This document shows positions 25,552-34,110 of a DNA stretch of 41,934 nucleotides, piece by piece. The position numbers and the translations under genes were made by a program. The stretch spans positions 1 through 41,934 of the forward strand of contig JAISWZ010000079.1 of assembly GCA_031270945.1 (NCBI GenBank), in the 5' to 3' direction. How positions within the stretch are numbered: the first letter of the stretch is position 1; every line of letters starts with the position of its first letter. This DNA is from Clostridiales bacterium (lineage in GTDB: Bacteria; Bacillota; Clostridia; Lachnospirales; WQUN01). The notes under the pieces are model-generated. The model worked only from the letters and a program-made list of their open reading frames with translations. It did no database searches and had not been told where the DNA came from.

Positions 25552-26496
25552 CTAGAGCCCCGCAATCCCTTTGAGCATGTCAAACTCTTGGAACACGTCC
25601 CGTCCCATAAATTCCCCCCGCGCTATCATTTCTGAAATCTCGTTCCAGGTAGCCTTCCTGGCATCTATCGTTTCGTTTTCCTGAAGGATCACACTCGCCA
25701 GATCAAATTCCTGGCGGAACAGCCAATTGTCAAAGAATGCATTTGCTTGGATATAGGAAGTGAACAGCTCACCGCGCTCTGGATAGAGAATGATGCCAGT
25801 CTCTTCCTGAATTTCCCGCAACACCGCAGTAAAGCTGTCCTCTCCGCAAGTAACGCTGCCAGTAGGGCTCTCCCACATTCCAGGATAGCTGATCTTGTTG
25901 AAGGCTCTTCTTGTAATGAGAAACTCGCCTTTGCTGTTCACAATCCAGGCGCGGACAACGAAATGGTAATCGCCCTTCTCCATCGGAACGCCTCTCTGGT
26001 GGATTCTCCCTGTATGCTGCCTGTTTTCATCGTAAACGTCCCAATATTCATGCTTGCCTTTCAGTCCAAGCCATTTTTCCAGACTGTCATAAATCTCGGC
26101 AATCACTTCCGGCTCAGTCAGCTTATCAGGAATTGCTTGAAACGTCTTTACCTCTTCTACCTTTGATTCTGGTGGCAGTTCGTGAAGCGTTACCACATAG
26201 GCGTAGAACACCTGGCCATGGTAAACCTCGTCGCCTTTCAGAACCTCGTAGTCAAACGCCGGATTGACGTAATACTTTACAGCCCCAATTTCCTCCAGCC
26301 CACGCTTGGCGCAATCAATCATAGCCTCGTTTGGCCCAACCTGGCCTCCTGCAGTCTCCCATGCCTCGCTTTCTTTTCGCCTTGCGAACAGCCAGCCTCC
26401 GCCAATTCCCCCTTGCTGCGCGAAGGTGATGGCAAACTGATAATCGCTAAAAGTGTTGACTGGATGAGTTCTGACTATTGCATCTGTGCCGCTCAT
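25552..26496 (-). CDS. tandem NUDIX hydrolase-like protein
   Basis: A 314-residue protein with two NUDIX-type halves. The second half has a perfect NUDIX box, GSVTCGEDSF and REIQEETGI (about residues 225-247), preceded by FVVRAWIVNSKGEFLITRRA as in the IPP-isomerase-like YfcD group. The first half has a degenerate box: GGQVGPNEA is kept but the REUxEE part reads KRGLEEIG, so the catalytic Arg and first Glu are replaced and this half may be inactive. ATG 26496 is chosen because AGGGGGT lies just upstream; a GTG 42 nt earlier is possible but less likely. NUDIX enzymes hydrolyse nucleoside diphosphates linked to another group; the substrate cannot be told. The gene is convergent with the defence operon and shares its terminator. 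Confidence 0.82.
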   Translation of the reverse strand: MSGTDAIVRTHPVNTFSDYQFAITFAQQGGIGGGWLFARRKESEAWETAGGQVGPNEAMIDCAKRGLEEIGAVKYYVNPAFDYEVLKGDEVYHGQVFYAYVVTLHELPPESKVEEVKTFQAIPDKLTEPEVIAEIYDSLEKWLGLKGKHEYWDVYDENRQHTGRIHQRGVPMEKGDYHFVVRAWIVNSKGEFLITRRAFNKISYPGMWESPTGSVTCGEDSFTAVLREIQEETGIILYPERGELFTSYIQANAFFDNWLFRQEFDLASVILQENETIDARKATWNEISEMIARGEFMGRDVFQEFDMLKGIAGL

Positions 26497-26640
26497 GCTG
26501 TACCCCCTATCGTATAGCCCTGAAAACGCTTTCCGCACCGCTGCGCAAAATATTTAGACTAACGAGCGGTATGGCTTATAATTTTCTTATCGTTAGCGGA
26601 AGGCTGGCCCGCCTGGCACTCGTCATCAAAGATCCAACCC

Positions 26641-26703
26641 GCTTTTCCCGCTTTCCCACTTTCTCACTTTTCCTGCTTTTCCACTTCCCCGCTTTCTCAC
26701 TTT
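26641..26703. other. quasi-periodic polypyrimidine tract
   Basis: 63 nt with only 8 purines, each flanked by C and spaced 7-9 nt apart, so the strand reads as repeats close to CRCTTTYYC. It ends exactly where the -35 element of the next promoter begins. It may form an unusual structure or bind a protein; nothing is known from the sequence alone. Confidence 0.6.
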
Positions 26704-26729
26704 ACATCTGTCTACTATAGTCTTATACT
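26701..26729 (+). promoter_or_regulatory. sigma-A promoter of the flavodoxin-like oxidoreductase gene
   Basis: TTTACA (26701-26706), a 17-nt spacer and TATACT (26724-26729), 36 nt before the start codon. Confidence 0.8.
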
Positions 26730-26764
26730 TATGGTTCAAATATCAGCATCTAGAGGAGAGTCTT

Positions 26765-27442
26765 ATGAACATAGTTATTATCAACGGCAGTTTGAGAAAA
26801 TCCGGAGCGACTGCCAGCATTCTTGATGAGTTCAAGCAAAATTTATCGTTGCATGAAGACGTTGAAGTGTCATATTTTCAGCTGTCCGACTTGAAGGTTG
26901 AGTACTGCCAAGGCTGTTGCGCATGCTATAAAACAGGTTCTTGCTTCATCAAAGACGATTGCGAAAAGCTTTCCCTGGCCATATCTGAAGCGGACGGCTT
27001 GATTATCGGCTCCCCTACCTATGCAAGCGGAGTGTCAGGCAAACTTAAGACTTTCATAGATCGCGGACACTTCGTTGTCGAACAGCTCTTGTCAAACACT
27101 TGCGCTTTGAGCGTTGCAACTTATGAGAACGCTGGCGGCAGTTCCGTTTCTCAATTCTTGAAGAACCTGTTTGTTCTTTCTGGAGCGAACAACATAGGAA
27201 ATTTGACTGTCAAAGTGCCGTTTGGCGAAAACCCTTTAAATCAAGAAAGCACAAATAAAAAGGCATTAGCCCTGAGCAACCGCCTATATCGCGCAATCCA
27301 GAAAAAGTCGAGTCCCAATCTCTTTGACTTGATTTACCACTCTATCGCTTTGAGGTTTGTGCTGAAGCCGCTCGTGAAAAGAAAGGGCAAGGCTTATCAA
27401 GGGGTTTTGGATAGATGGAAGAAGCTCGGGATTTCCAGTTAA
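26765..27442 (+). CDS. NAD(P)H-dependent FMN oxidoreductase, flavodoxin fold
   Basis: A 225-residue protein. INGSLRKSGATASIL (residues 5-19) is the FMN phosphate-binding loop of the NADPH-dependent FMN reductase family, and IIGSPTYASGVSGKLKTFIDR (about 79-99) is the second flavin-contact loop. The cysteine-rich CQGCCACYKTGSC (about 44-56) is typical of the iron-sulfur-flavoprotein-like subgroup, but the spacing does not prove a cluster. It probably passes electrons from NAD(P)H to quinones, azo dyes or a dedicated partner in an anaerobe. GAGGAG lies 8 nt before ATG. A single-gene transcript is likely. Confidence 0.82.
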   Translation: MNIVIINGSLRKSGATASILDEFKQNLSLHEDVEVSYFQLSDLKVEYCQGCCACYKTGSCFIKDDCEKLSLAISEADGLIIGSPTYASGVSGKLKTFIDRGHFVVEQLLSNTCALSVATYENAGGSSVSQFLKNLFVLSGANNIGNLTVKVPFGENPLNQESTNKKALALSNRLYRAIQKKSSPNLFDLIYHSIALRFVLKPLVKRKGKAYQGVLDRWKKLGISS

Positions 27443-27757
27443 AGCGTTTTTAAAACCTGGGATAAACCATGCTGCTTCCTAATCATCATTCAATATACAT
27501 CCAAATCACATATTTGTCAAAAGCTTAGATCAATTAGCGGCTGAACAATAGCAGGTTCAGCCTAGCTAGGCCCCAGATGGCTTGCTCAAATCTGAGTAGA
27601 CCCGCCACGTAACCCGTTAAATCAGCCATTTCTTTCCCGAACACATAATCTACAGATTTTTTTGTGCAAAAATAGGGATCTAGCATCAGATCCCTATTTC
27701 TCTCCCACGATCGCTTGTCCCAAAAAGCGCTTCTCTTTACAGGCCATCATTCAATCT
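27443..27757. other. convergent intergenic region
   Basis: About 315 nt between two converging genes. It contains the palindrome GCCTAGCTAGGC near 27560 and the terminator at 27670-27699. No gene was seen. Confidence 0.6.
27670..27699 (-). terminator. terminator of the lipoprotein gene
   Basis: AAATAGGGATCT (27670-27681) pairs perfectly with AGATCCCTATTT (27688-27699) around a 6-nt loop. On the minus strand the stem is followed by TTTTTGC, so it best serves the lipoprotein gene, and it may also stop plus-strand readthrough. Confidence 0.82.
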
Positions 27758-28525
27758 TTACTCCGCTTCACTCAAGTATTCCTCGCTTGACACCCGGATG
27801 CTCTCCATCTGATCCTCTATAAATCCCGTGCTTTCAATAACGCTGTCAATATCTCCTGTTTCAATCAGGGTTGGCAAGTCTTCGACCAGGTTAAAAAGAA
27901 TCGCTCTTATCATCTGCATTGAAGAATTGTGAGTCTGGGCAATGTCAGTCTTTCCGTTCTTGTAGTAATCAAAGCTTTCAGCGTCTGCGCACCAGGTTTC
28001 AACCAATCCTTTAAGCCTTGCGTATTCAGGATCGCTCATTGTGTCATCGGCTGAAGGACTGCTTACCGTGCTGTCAGTTACATACGCCACTATCTCTTCT
28101 GTCGCTTCTGACAATGAATCCATTTTGCCTAAAGTAAAGTATATTATCTCTTCATCGCCAGCTTCGCCAGCATACGGCACCGGGGTTGGCGTTTCGGCGG
28201 GAGGTTCTTCTGTTGGCTCTTCTGTATGAGGCTCTGCTGTAGCTGGCTCTTCTGTAGGCGTTGGCTCTGGAGTTGCAGTAGGCTCCAGTGTAGGCGACGG
28301 CGATGGCGCCTCAGTTGGTGCCACTGTCGGCTCTTGCGTTTCTGTCGCTTCTTCTGTAGGAAACTCGGTAGCCACAGTCACATTGCCGGGATCTTCAGTT
28401 TCCGGCGAAGGCAGCGGCTTTTCGCCACTGCATCCCGTGAAAATCAGAATCGCCAGCATGGCTATCCCAAGGAGCGAAAAGAAAGAGCGCTTTCGCTTTG
28501 GTTTCTTGCTTTTCAACTTTCCCAT
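27758..28525 (-). CDS. lipoprotein with Pro/Thr/Glu-rich stalk
   Basis: A 255-residue exported lipoprotein. A basic start (KLKSKKPKRKR), a hydrophobic stretch and the lipobox LIFTGC place the lipidated cysteine near residue 32. Residues of about 40-120 are a low-complexity stalk rich in Pro, Thr and Glu (TPEPTPTEEP-type repeats) that would extend from the membrane through the wall. The C-terminal 135 residues are acidic and probably helical, with no family recognised. ATG 28525 is chosen because AGGAGG lies about 9 nt upstream; an in-frame TTG two codons earlier is too close to that site. It probably binds a ligand or protein at the cell surface; function unknown. Confidence 0.82.
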   Translation of the reverse strand: MGKLKSKKPKRKRSFFSLLGIAMLAILIFTGCSGEKPLPSPETEDPGNVTVATEFPTEEATETQEPTVAPTEAPSPSPTLEPTATPEPTPTEEPATAEPHTEEPTEEPPAETPTPVPYAGEAGDEEIIYFTLGKMDSLSEATEEIVAYVTDSTVSSPSADDTMSDPEYARLKGLVETWCADAESFDYYKNGKTDIAQTHNSSMQMIRAILFNLVEDLPTLIETGDIDSVIESTGFIEDQMESIRVSSEEYLSEAE

Positions 28526-28564
28526 TTCCAAGTCCTCCTGGTCATGCTTTATTTTCTGATATAT

Positions 28565-28593
28565 ATTACAAGTTATTGAGAATATCTTGTCAA
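28565..28593 (-). promoter_or_regulatory. sigma-A promoter of the lipoprotein gene
   Basis: On the minus strand: TTGACA (28593-28588), a 17-nt spacer and TGTAAT (28570-28565), 39 nt before the start codon. A TAATAT with a 19-nt spacer is an alternative -10. Confidence 0.7.
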
Positions 28594-28775
28594 GATGAAA
28601 AATCCGTCGAAAATATGCTGGAGCATTTGCTTTTCCCGCCGATGCAAGTCTGTCCGCGCCGCTTACGGCAAAAAAGGCGTTACGCTCGATAGTCTACAAG
28701 GAAATCTGCAGTGTCACAGATGACTCAAAAAAACGGCGCCGCTCTTCTTTATTCAATATTCTATTCTACTCTACT

Positions 28776-30356
28776 CTATGTCTCTTTCCCCTCTTCCTCC
28801 ATCCGGGCTCTGTACTGATCTGGCGTTACCCCTACCAGGTTCTTGAACACCCTGAAAAAGTACTTGGGGTTTTCATACCCTACCGCCTTGGATATCTGGT
28901 ACATCTTCTTGCTGGAGATGGCTAACAGCTCTTTGGCCTTGTCAATTCGGGCTATGTTAACGTAATCCACAAATTTGGTTCCCGTCTGCTTCTTGAACAG
29001 ATAGCTGCAGTAGCTTCGGTTCAGGTAGAACAGATCTGCCAGCAGCTCGATTGAGAGCTTCTTCATGTAGTTGCGCTGGACATACACTTTCATCTTCTCA
29101 ACTGTGTCACCTTTTGCGTAGACGCTGTCATCCTTTAGCGCCGCTACTATATTGCCTATGAAGACGGAAAAGTGGGCTCTGAAAGCGTCAGCGTCAAATA
29201 TGGTATCCCAGGCTGTTTGCATGCTGTTCGACGAGAACCCGCTTTCCCGCCTGGCGAAATAGTCATGCAGAATAGTCCTGATCTGATCGCTCAGATAGGA
29301 GCAATAGGCCTTTATATCAAGCATCCGGCACCCTGGCAATCGGGCCAGATCTTCAAACAGCTCGTTTGTGAGCTGCATCGCCTCGGCTTGCATCCCGGCC
29401 TCTATGCGAAAGAGAAGCTCCTGCTCCTTGCTCCAGGCAAATGGGTATGGCTTAGGGGTGCCCTTAATATACGCATATATTGTTTTGTTGTCTTTGATCT
29501 GATGTTGATTCATGGCTTGCACTGTCTGCTCGTACGCCTCGCGAAACTGCCCTATGTCTGAATGTGGCTCACTTACCCCAATGATCTGGCTTACGCCATT
29601 GCATTCGGTTCGAAGGTAGTTCTCCAGGTTTGCGACTACCTGCATGCTCAGGTTTTTATGGGAAAGAACAGAGTTGGAAGGAGTGAATAGCAGCATTTCC
29701 TCAGCGCAACGGCTTGCGGGATGAACCAGGTGCAATGCCAGATCCCCTACGCCTCCTAGCTGGAGAAAGTCATCATAGATCCTGCTATCCAAAGGATGCC
29801 CTGTTACTATGGTTATAAGCGAGAACTCCCTTTTCTTGCTCACCAGCTGGAGCCGCTTGGAGACAAACTCGAAAACGGGAGAACCCCCTGGAAGCAGGCT
29901 GGACTGCAGAGCTTGGAGATCGTACTTGAATCTAGATGCTTCCATGTCGCTGGAGTTTATGAAGTCGCTTGATTTCAGGTTCTTGTTTAAGGCATCTATC
30001 GCCTTCCCCATGGCGGCTTGCAAGCTTTCACTGCTAAAAGGCTTCAAAAGATAATCTACCGCCTTAGCCATCACCGCTTGCTTCGCGTATTCAAAGTCCC
30101 GGTATCCGCTGATGACAACCAGCTGCATGTCAGGGTGCTTCTCCATTATCTGAGGCAAAAGAAGCAACCCGTCCATTACGGGCATATTCATGTCAGTGAC
30201 AACGATCTGGGGAGAAAGGGATTCTATCAGATCCAGCGCGGCTTGTCCATTGTCCGCTTCCCCTATGCACACGAGCTTGTCTTCCATTCCTTTTAGCTTG
30301 GCAATGGTGCCTTTTCTCACAAGCCTTTCGTCATCAACAACTATATACTGGTACAT
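28776..30356 (-). CDS. YesN-type response regulator with AraC DNA-binding domain
   Basis: A 526-residue protein. Residues 1-125 are a receiver domain: acidic pocket DDE at 8-10, phospho-acceptor Asp55 in VVTDMNMPVMDG, and the conserved Lys in LLKPF. A middle region of about 280 residues is of the type usual in YesN proteins. The C-terminal 100 residues are an AraC/XylS double helix-turn-helix, from LSIELLADLFYLNRSYCSYLFKKQTG to ISKAVGYENPKYFFRVFKNLVGVTPDQYR. ATG 30356 has GGGGAGGGGAG upstream; a longer frame starting 57 nt earlier is not supported. The partner kinase lies immediately upstream in the same operon. By family knowledge it activates the neighbouring sugar-uptake operon when the kinase senses its ligand. 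Confidence 0.92.
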   Translation of the reverse strand: MYQYIVVDDERLVRKGTIAKLKGMEDKLVCIGEADNGQAALDLIESLSPQIVVTDMNMPVMDGLLLLPQIMEKHPDMQLVVISGYRDFEYAKQAVMAKAVDYLLKPFSSESLQAAMGKAIDALNKNLKSSDFINSSDMEASRFKYDLQALQSSLLPGGSPVFEFVSKRLQLVSKKREFSLITIVTGHPLDSRIYDDFLQLGGVGDLALHLVHPASRCAEEMLLFTPSNSVLSHKNLSMQVVANLENYLRTECNGVSQIIGVSEPHSDIGQFREAYEQTVQAMNQHQIKDNKTIYAYIKGTPKPYPFAWSKEQELLFRIEAGMQAEAMQLTNELFEDLARLPGCRMLDIKAYCSYLSDQIRTILHDYFARRESGFSSNSMQTAWDTIFDADAFRAHFSVFIGNIVAALKDDSVYAKGDTVEKMKVYVQRNYMKKLSIELLADLFYLNRSYCSYLFKKQTGTKFVDYVNIARIDKAKELLAISSKKMYQISKAVGYENPKYFFRVFKNLVGVTPDQYRARMEEEGKET

Positions 30357-30408
30357 CGTCTCCCCTCCCCTTTGTGCATATGCCGGGCAAAGCCGGATTT
30401 TTTTAATT

Positions 30409-30502
30409 TGCAATACGCCTTTATGATTATGCCTAGCTTATCAGGCTTGTCTGGGTTAAATTCAGCTAAAATTTTGCAATACGCACTTTATGCTTATGCA
30501 AG
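30409..30502. repeat. 30-nt direct repeat at the kinase gene end
   Basis: TTTGCAATACGC followed by a similar TTATGMTTATGC occurs at 30409-30438 and 30473-30502. The second copy overlaps the 3' end of the kinase gene and the first lies in the gap before the regulator gene. This looks like a small tandem duplication of the gene end. Confidence 0.6.
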
Positions 30503-32201
30503 TGCCTACCCCTTTTTGGCTCTCCACTGAAAGCCCGTATCCCCGGCCATAGTAGAGCTCAATCCTGGAATGTATGTTCTTGAGGCCGATCCTCTGGGTA
30601 TTCCTTTGCCCCAGCTCTGTAAACTTGGGCTCCTGCTGGAGAGCGGCGTGGATCTCCTTCAAAGTTCGCTCTTCTATTCCAATCCCGTTGTCCTTTACCT
30701 CGAGCAATATGTGCTTTCCGTTTGTTCTTCCTCGTATGGTGATCTGACCGTTCATCTGGCGCTCCGCCAATCCGTGCAGCAATGCGTTTTCCACAAGGGG
30801 CTGCAATATCAGCTTCAGGACAAGCAGTTCCTGCATCTCGTCCGGGATCTCGACAGCAAGCGAAAACCTGTTGTCAAAACGGATCTGCTGGATGGAAATG
30901 TAGTCTTGGACGTGCTTCAGCTCATCCTGTATGGTCACCAGCTCGCTCTTGGTTTTGATGCTGTACCTGAACATGTTCCCAAGCGCCAAGGACATAGTGG
31001 CTATGGTGTCTACCCCCTCTATCGCCGCAATGCTGTTTATGGACTCCAAGGTGTTGTAAAGAAAGTGGGAGTTTATCTGCGCTTCCAAGGACTTCATCTG
31101 GGAATCCATTGCTATGAGCTTGTTCTGGTACTCGCTCTTTACGCTTCGATCCAGCTCTTCAAGAAGGCTGTTGTACTCATTGTACAAAACCCCAACCTCA
31201 TCAGTCCTTCTGAGAAAGCTGGAGTCAGTGATAGCATTGTTCCCCTCCCTGCTGGCCATGCGGGAGCTAAGGTATGAAATAGGCCGGGTGATGGATCTTG
31301 ACAAAATGATAGACAGCAAAATGACTGTTATGACGCATGCGACAGCAAGGCCTACGATCATGGCTCTTGTCTGGCCAAATTTGCGGTTGAGTAGGCTGTA
31401 GTTCACTGCAGCGGTCAATGACAGCCCCTCTATGCTCAAATCAGCCTTCATGAACCGCAGATCGCTTTTGGAATCGCTCTTTATGTCCGCCGCGTTTGTA
31501 TAAAGAACGCATCCCGTCTTTTCGTTTAAAACCGTAAGAGTTATGGTCTCAGGCAGAGTGTTCACAGTGCTCAGATCAAAAATATCGGGCTTGCAATCTA
31601 CCATGAGAATTCCTAGGAACTTCTTGCTGTACACATCGTAAATGGCCTTCGTGAATGTAACCGACGGCCTAGTGTTTATGAAGTATTCCTTGCTGGTTAT
31701 GCCGTCTACATAAGTCCCTCCCTGAAGAGCCAAAGTGTTTTTGTACCATTCATCCCCATCAGGCTTGTACTGGTAGCGCACGTCCATGGAATTGGCGTAG
31801 CTGTAGCTTATCACCGGCCCGTAGGGCGTGAATATCGATATTCCATTCAAGTTTTCGCTGGCAAAGAGCATCATCTGCCCTATGAACTGAATTCGCCTAT
31901 TGCTGGCAAAGACGTCATAATCATTGTAATTGGTCTGTGGCCCTGCATATTTTTGGATGTCATTGATCATGGAATCCTGCATGGTATAGGAATATGTGCT
32001 TAAAATCCGGTAGATGTGATTGGCTTGCTCGATAGACGCTTCAAGTTCTTCAGTTGCCTTCGTGAAAACATTCTCAGCTACCTGCGTAGTTTGCTCATCA
32101 ATTAAGCGTGTGTACCTCTGATATGTATGCCCTGTGATCATCACCACAGGCAGCATTGACACAAGCAAAAACGCTGCCAGCAGCTTGGGCCGCATGTTCA
32201 T
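30462..32201 (-). CDS. YesM-type sensor histidine kinase
   Basis: A 579-residue membrane sensor. A first membrane helix (LLAAFLLVSMLPVVMITG, about 6-23) and a second (about 280-305) flank an extracytoplasmic region of about 250 residues of dCache type. A HAMP linker follows (RSITRPISYL). The kinase core is of the His_kinase (PF06580) type: QINSHFLYNTLESIN holds the phospho-accepting His, then the N-box QPLVENALLHGL, G1 VKDNGIGI and G2 GLKNIHSRIELYYG. ATG 32201 is preferred because AGGAGG lies 8 nt upstream; an in-frame TTG 6 nt earlier is too close. It is paired with the AraC-type regulator downstream and is divergent from the ABC transporter operon it probably controls. The ligand is likely a plant-derived oligosaccharide or a sugar-loaded binding protein. 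Confidence 0.92.
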   Translation of the reverse strand: MNMRPKLLAAFLLVSMLPVVMITGHTYQRYTRLIDEQTTQVAENVFTKATEELEASIEQANHIYRILSTYSYTMQDSMINDIQKYAGPQTNYNDYDVFASNRRIQFIGQMMLFASENLNGISIFTPYGPVISYSYANSMDVRYQYKPDGDEWYKNTLALQGGTYVDGITSKEYFINTRPSVTFTKAIYDVYSKKFLGILMVDCKPDIFDLSTVNTLPETITLTVLNEKTGCVLYTNAADIKSDSKSDLRFMKADLSIEGLSLTAAVNYSLLNRKFGQTRAMIVGLAVACVITVILLSIILSRSITRPISYLSSRMASREGNNAITDSSFLRRTDEVGVLYNEYNSLLEELDRSVKSEYQNKLIAMDSQMKSLEAQINSHFLYNTLESINSIAAIEGVDTIATMSLALGNMFRYSIKTKSELVTIQDELKHVQDYISIQQIRFDNRFSLAVEIPDEMQELLVLKLILQPLVENALLHGLAERQMNGQITIRGRTNGKHILLEVKDNGIGIEERTLKEIHAALQQEPKFTELGQRNTQRIGLKNIHSRIELYYGRGYGLSVESQKGVGTCISIKCVLQNFS

Positions 32202-32226
32202 AGACAACGCCTCCTATAATGACGAT

Positions 32227-32333
32227 CTAAGAGCATATCCCAAAATTTATTTTAGGGCTTGCGAAAGTCACGCGTTAAAGCATCGCGATGACTTTCGCTG
32301 CGCCACTGCATGAATTTTGGGATATGCACTAAG
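32227..32333. mobile_element. MITE/REP-like hairpin element, copy A
   Basis: About 107 bp with terminal inverted repeats: left CTAAGAGCATATCCCAAAA, right reading inwards CTTAGTGCATATCCCAAAA. Inside, GCGAAAGTCA pairs with TGACTTTCGC, and CGCG with CGCG, around a short loop. The ends match copy C at 41438-41545, while the inner stem sequence differs. It lies in the divergent intergenic region between the kinase and the solute-binding protein. Confidence 0.8.
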
Positions 32334-32446
32334 GCATAATATCGCCTCATCAACCTTTGATCAAAAAAACTAAGCGTTCCTCAGCGCAATTTCGGCATAT
32401 CAAGCGATTTTTAAAACGCGCGTAGGCAAGCCTAAGATGTGCACCT

Positions 32447-32497
32447 AAAAAAAGTATACCAAATGTCCCGACAAAAGTATACCTCTGCTATGGTATA
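32447..32497 (+). promoter_or_regulatory. probable operator/promoter of the sugar ABC operon
   Basis: AAAAGTATACC is repeated directly at about 32450-32460 and 32473-32483, and the second copy forms an inverted pair with GGTATA at 32492-32497. Two direct half-sites spaced about two helical turns apart suit an AraC-family activator such as the adjacent YesN-type regulator. The -10 is not certain. The start codon lies 50 nt further on. Confidence 0.5.
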
Positions 32498-32547
32498 TTG
32501 ATATTCGTAGAGCATCCCTCGGATGCGTGATGAATGGAGGAGATTGC

Positions 32548-33864
32548 ATGAAAAAGCTCATCGCCCTTATGCTGTCAGGGATATTGATCGCGTCGCTAGC
32601 GGCTTGCGGCTCAGGGGCGGCGGCACCTACAGCGGCACCCTCGCAGGACAGCCCAGCTGCGGCTGCGCCAGAAGAAAAGATCGTAATCACAGTTCTTGAT
32701 TCCGGCTCCGCGCAGGAAAATGATTTTGAGACCGAGACATTGCCTCGCCTTATATCTGCAAAGTATCCAAATGTTACGGTAGAGGCGTCCAAGCTTCCAG
32801 ATGACCAATATTACACAGCACTGAAGACCAAAATTGCAAGCGGCGAAGCTCCAGACATGTTCCGCGTCGCTCCCAAGGGAGCTGGATCAAACTCAGTGAT
32901 TACCCTTGCTGAAGCTGGCTACCTGGCGCCCATAAACGAGCTGGGGATCGTAGAGCTGGCTGGAGCGTCAGGCACTGACGCGTTTCGAGTCGGCAGCAAC
33001 GTCTATACTGTATCGTCTGGCGTTTCCATCCTTGGCACTTATGTAAACATGGATATGCTCAAAAGCCTGAGCCTCTCTATTCCAACCACATGGGCAGAGT
33101 TCCTGGATGTTTGCCAGAAGCTCAAAGACGGAGGCATACAGCCTATCGTAATGGGCGACAAGGATATGTACGTGATGCAATTTGGCATGTACCAGCTGGC
33201 CGCTTCAAAGGTTTATCCCAAGAACCCAGCCTATGACGACCAGCTTCGCACTGGAGAAACCCATTTCACTGACACTGGCAGCTGGGATACAGTCCTTGAG
33301 ATGTACGACACCCTTTACAAAAATGGCTATATCGATTCCTCTTCCCTGGGAATAAGCCAGCAGCAGTCTCAGCAAATGTTTGTAGACAAGCAGGCGGCCA
33401 TGACTTTTGATGGAAGCTGGAGCGCCCCAACTCTGCGAGGCGCTGACTTTGAGCTGGGCTATTACCCGCTTCCCGGCAACGAAGGCTCTGAGATTCTCTG
33501 CGCCTCCATGGCGCCAGGATCAAACTGGGCTATCTATTCAGGTTCAAAGCACATAGACGCATGCAAGAATCTTCTGCAATACTGGTTCGACGGAGAGTCT
33601 GACTTATGGAAAGCCTATGTTGACGCCGACAAGGCAGTTGTAACCTACGGATACGGCTCAGACAGGGTAGACGTTCTGTTCCAGCCTTTCATGGAGCTAT
33701 ACAACAACGACAGGGCTTACTACTGGTGCAACCAGGGCTGGCCAGCTGGAGTTGAGAATGAGATGCTTGCGAAGTTCAGCGAGCTCATTGGCGGGCAGAA
33801 CACTACAGTGCCTGAGATCACGAAAGCCATGCAGAGAAAGTTTGAGGAAATGGTTGCGGGCTGA
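32548..33864 (+). CDS. carbohydrate ABC transporter solute-binding lipoprotein
   Basis: A 438-residue family 1 extracellular solute-binding protein of the CUT1 class. A signal peptide MKKLIALMLSGILIASLAAC ends in a lipobox with the lipidated Cys at residue 20. A Ser/Ala/Pro linker follows, then the two-lobe binding fold: KIASGEAPDMFRV, YTVSSGVSILGTYVNMDML, MTFDGSWSAPTL and SNWAIYSGSKHIDACKNLLQYW are typical. ATG 32548 follows GGAGGA; ATG codons 21 and 24 nt earlier are not favoured. It delivers an oligosaccharide to the two permeases encoded downstream. Tryptophan-rich stretches near the C-terminus fit sugar stacking. The specific sugar is not readable. Confidence 0.92.
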   Translation: MKKLIALMLSGILIASLAACGSGAAAPTAAPSQDSPAAAAPEEKIVITVLDSGSAQENDFETETLPRLISAKYPNVTVEASKLPDDQYYTALKTKIASGEAPDMFRVAPKGAGSNSVITLAEAGYLAPINELGIVELAGASGTDAFRVGSNVYTVSSGVSILGTYVNMDMLKSLSLSIPTTWAEFLDVCQKLKDGGIQPIVMGDKDMYVMQFGMYQLAASKVYPKNPAYDDQLRTGETHFTDTGSWDTVLEMYDTLYKNGYIDSSSLGISQQQSQQMFVDKQAAMTFDGSWSAPTLRGADFELGYYPLPGNEGSEILCASMAPGSNWAIYSGSKHIDACKNLLQYWFDGESDLWKAYVDADKAVVTYGYGSDRVDVLFQPFMELYNNDRAYYWCNQGWPAGVENEMLAKFSELIGGQNTTVPEITKAMQRKFEEMVAG

Positions 33865-33894
33865 CACTCATAGGCCTGGATTTAAGCCTTTCAT

Positions 33895-33926
33895 ATAACC
33901 AGCCTACCTAATAACCAGCCTACCTA
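33895..33926. repeat. perfect 16-bp tandem duplication
   Basis: ATAACCAGCCTACCTA occurs at 33895-33910 and again at 33911-33926, just after the solute-binding protein gene. Confidence 0.9.
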
Positions 33927-34035
33927 AAAATTCAGATAAGCCATATCGAAAAGGCCCTAAGCCTTGGATTTTCGCGTAGAGGGCGCGTTTTCCCTGGCTT
34001 GGAGCTACGAAATGCGCAAAGCCTATTCTTCACTT

Positions 34036-34092
34036 GAGAGCCTGCGGGGCTTATGCGGTCTGCGCATATGCCTTGCAGGCTCTCGCCCTTTT
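34036..34092 (+). terminator. partial terminator between binding-protein and permease genes
   Basis: GAGAGCCTGC (34036-34045) pairs with GCAGGCTCTC (34075-34084). Inside, GGCTTATGCG pairs with CGCATATGCC with one mismatch. CCCTTTT follows. This long stem sits in the 246-nt gap after the binding-protein gene. Such hairpins lower expression of permeases relative to the binding protein in many sugar operons, and the same role is inferred here. Confidence 0.75.
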
Positions 34093-34110
34093 AAAAGAGA
34101 GGTGAATTCC

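Noticed and set aside
25747..26166. 139-codon plus-strand frame in the NUDIX gene
   Set aside because: It is antisense to a convincing NUDIX protein and has no support of its own.
28720..28775. Possible terminator after the YesN-type gene (GCGGCGCCG followed by seven T on the minus strand)
   Set aside because: The palindrome has no room for a loop, so a stable hairpin is doubtful although the T-run is good.
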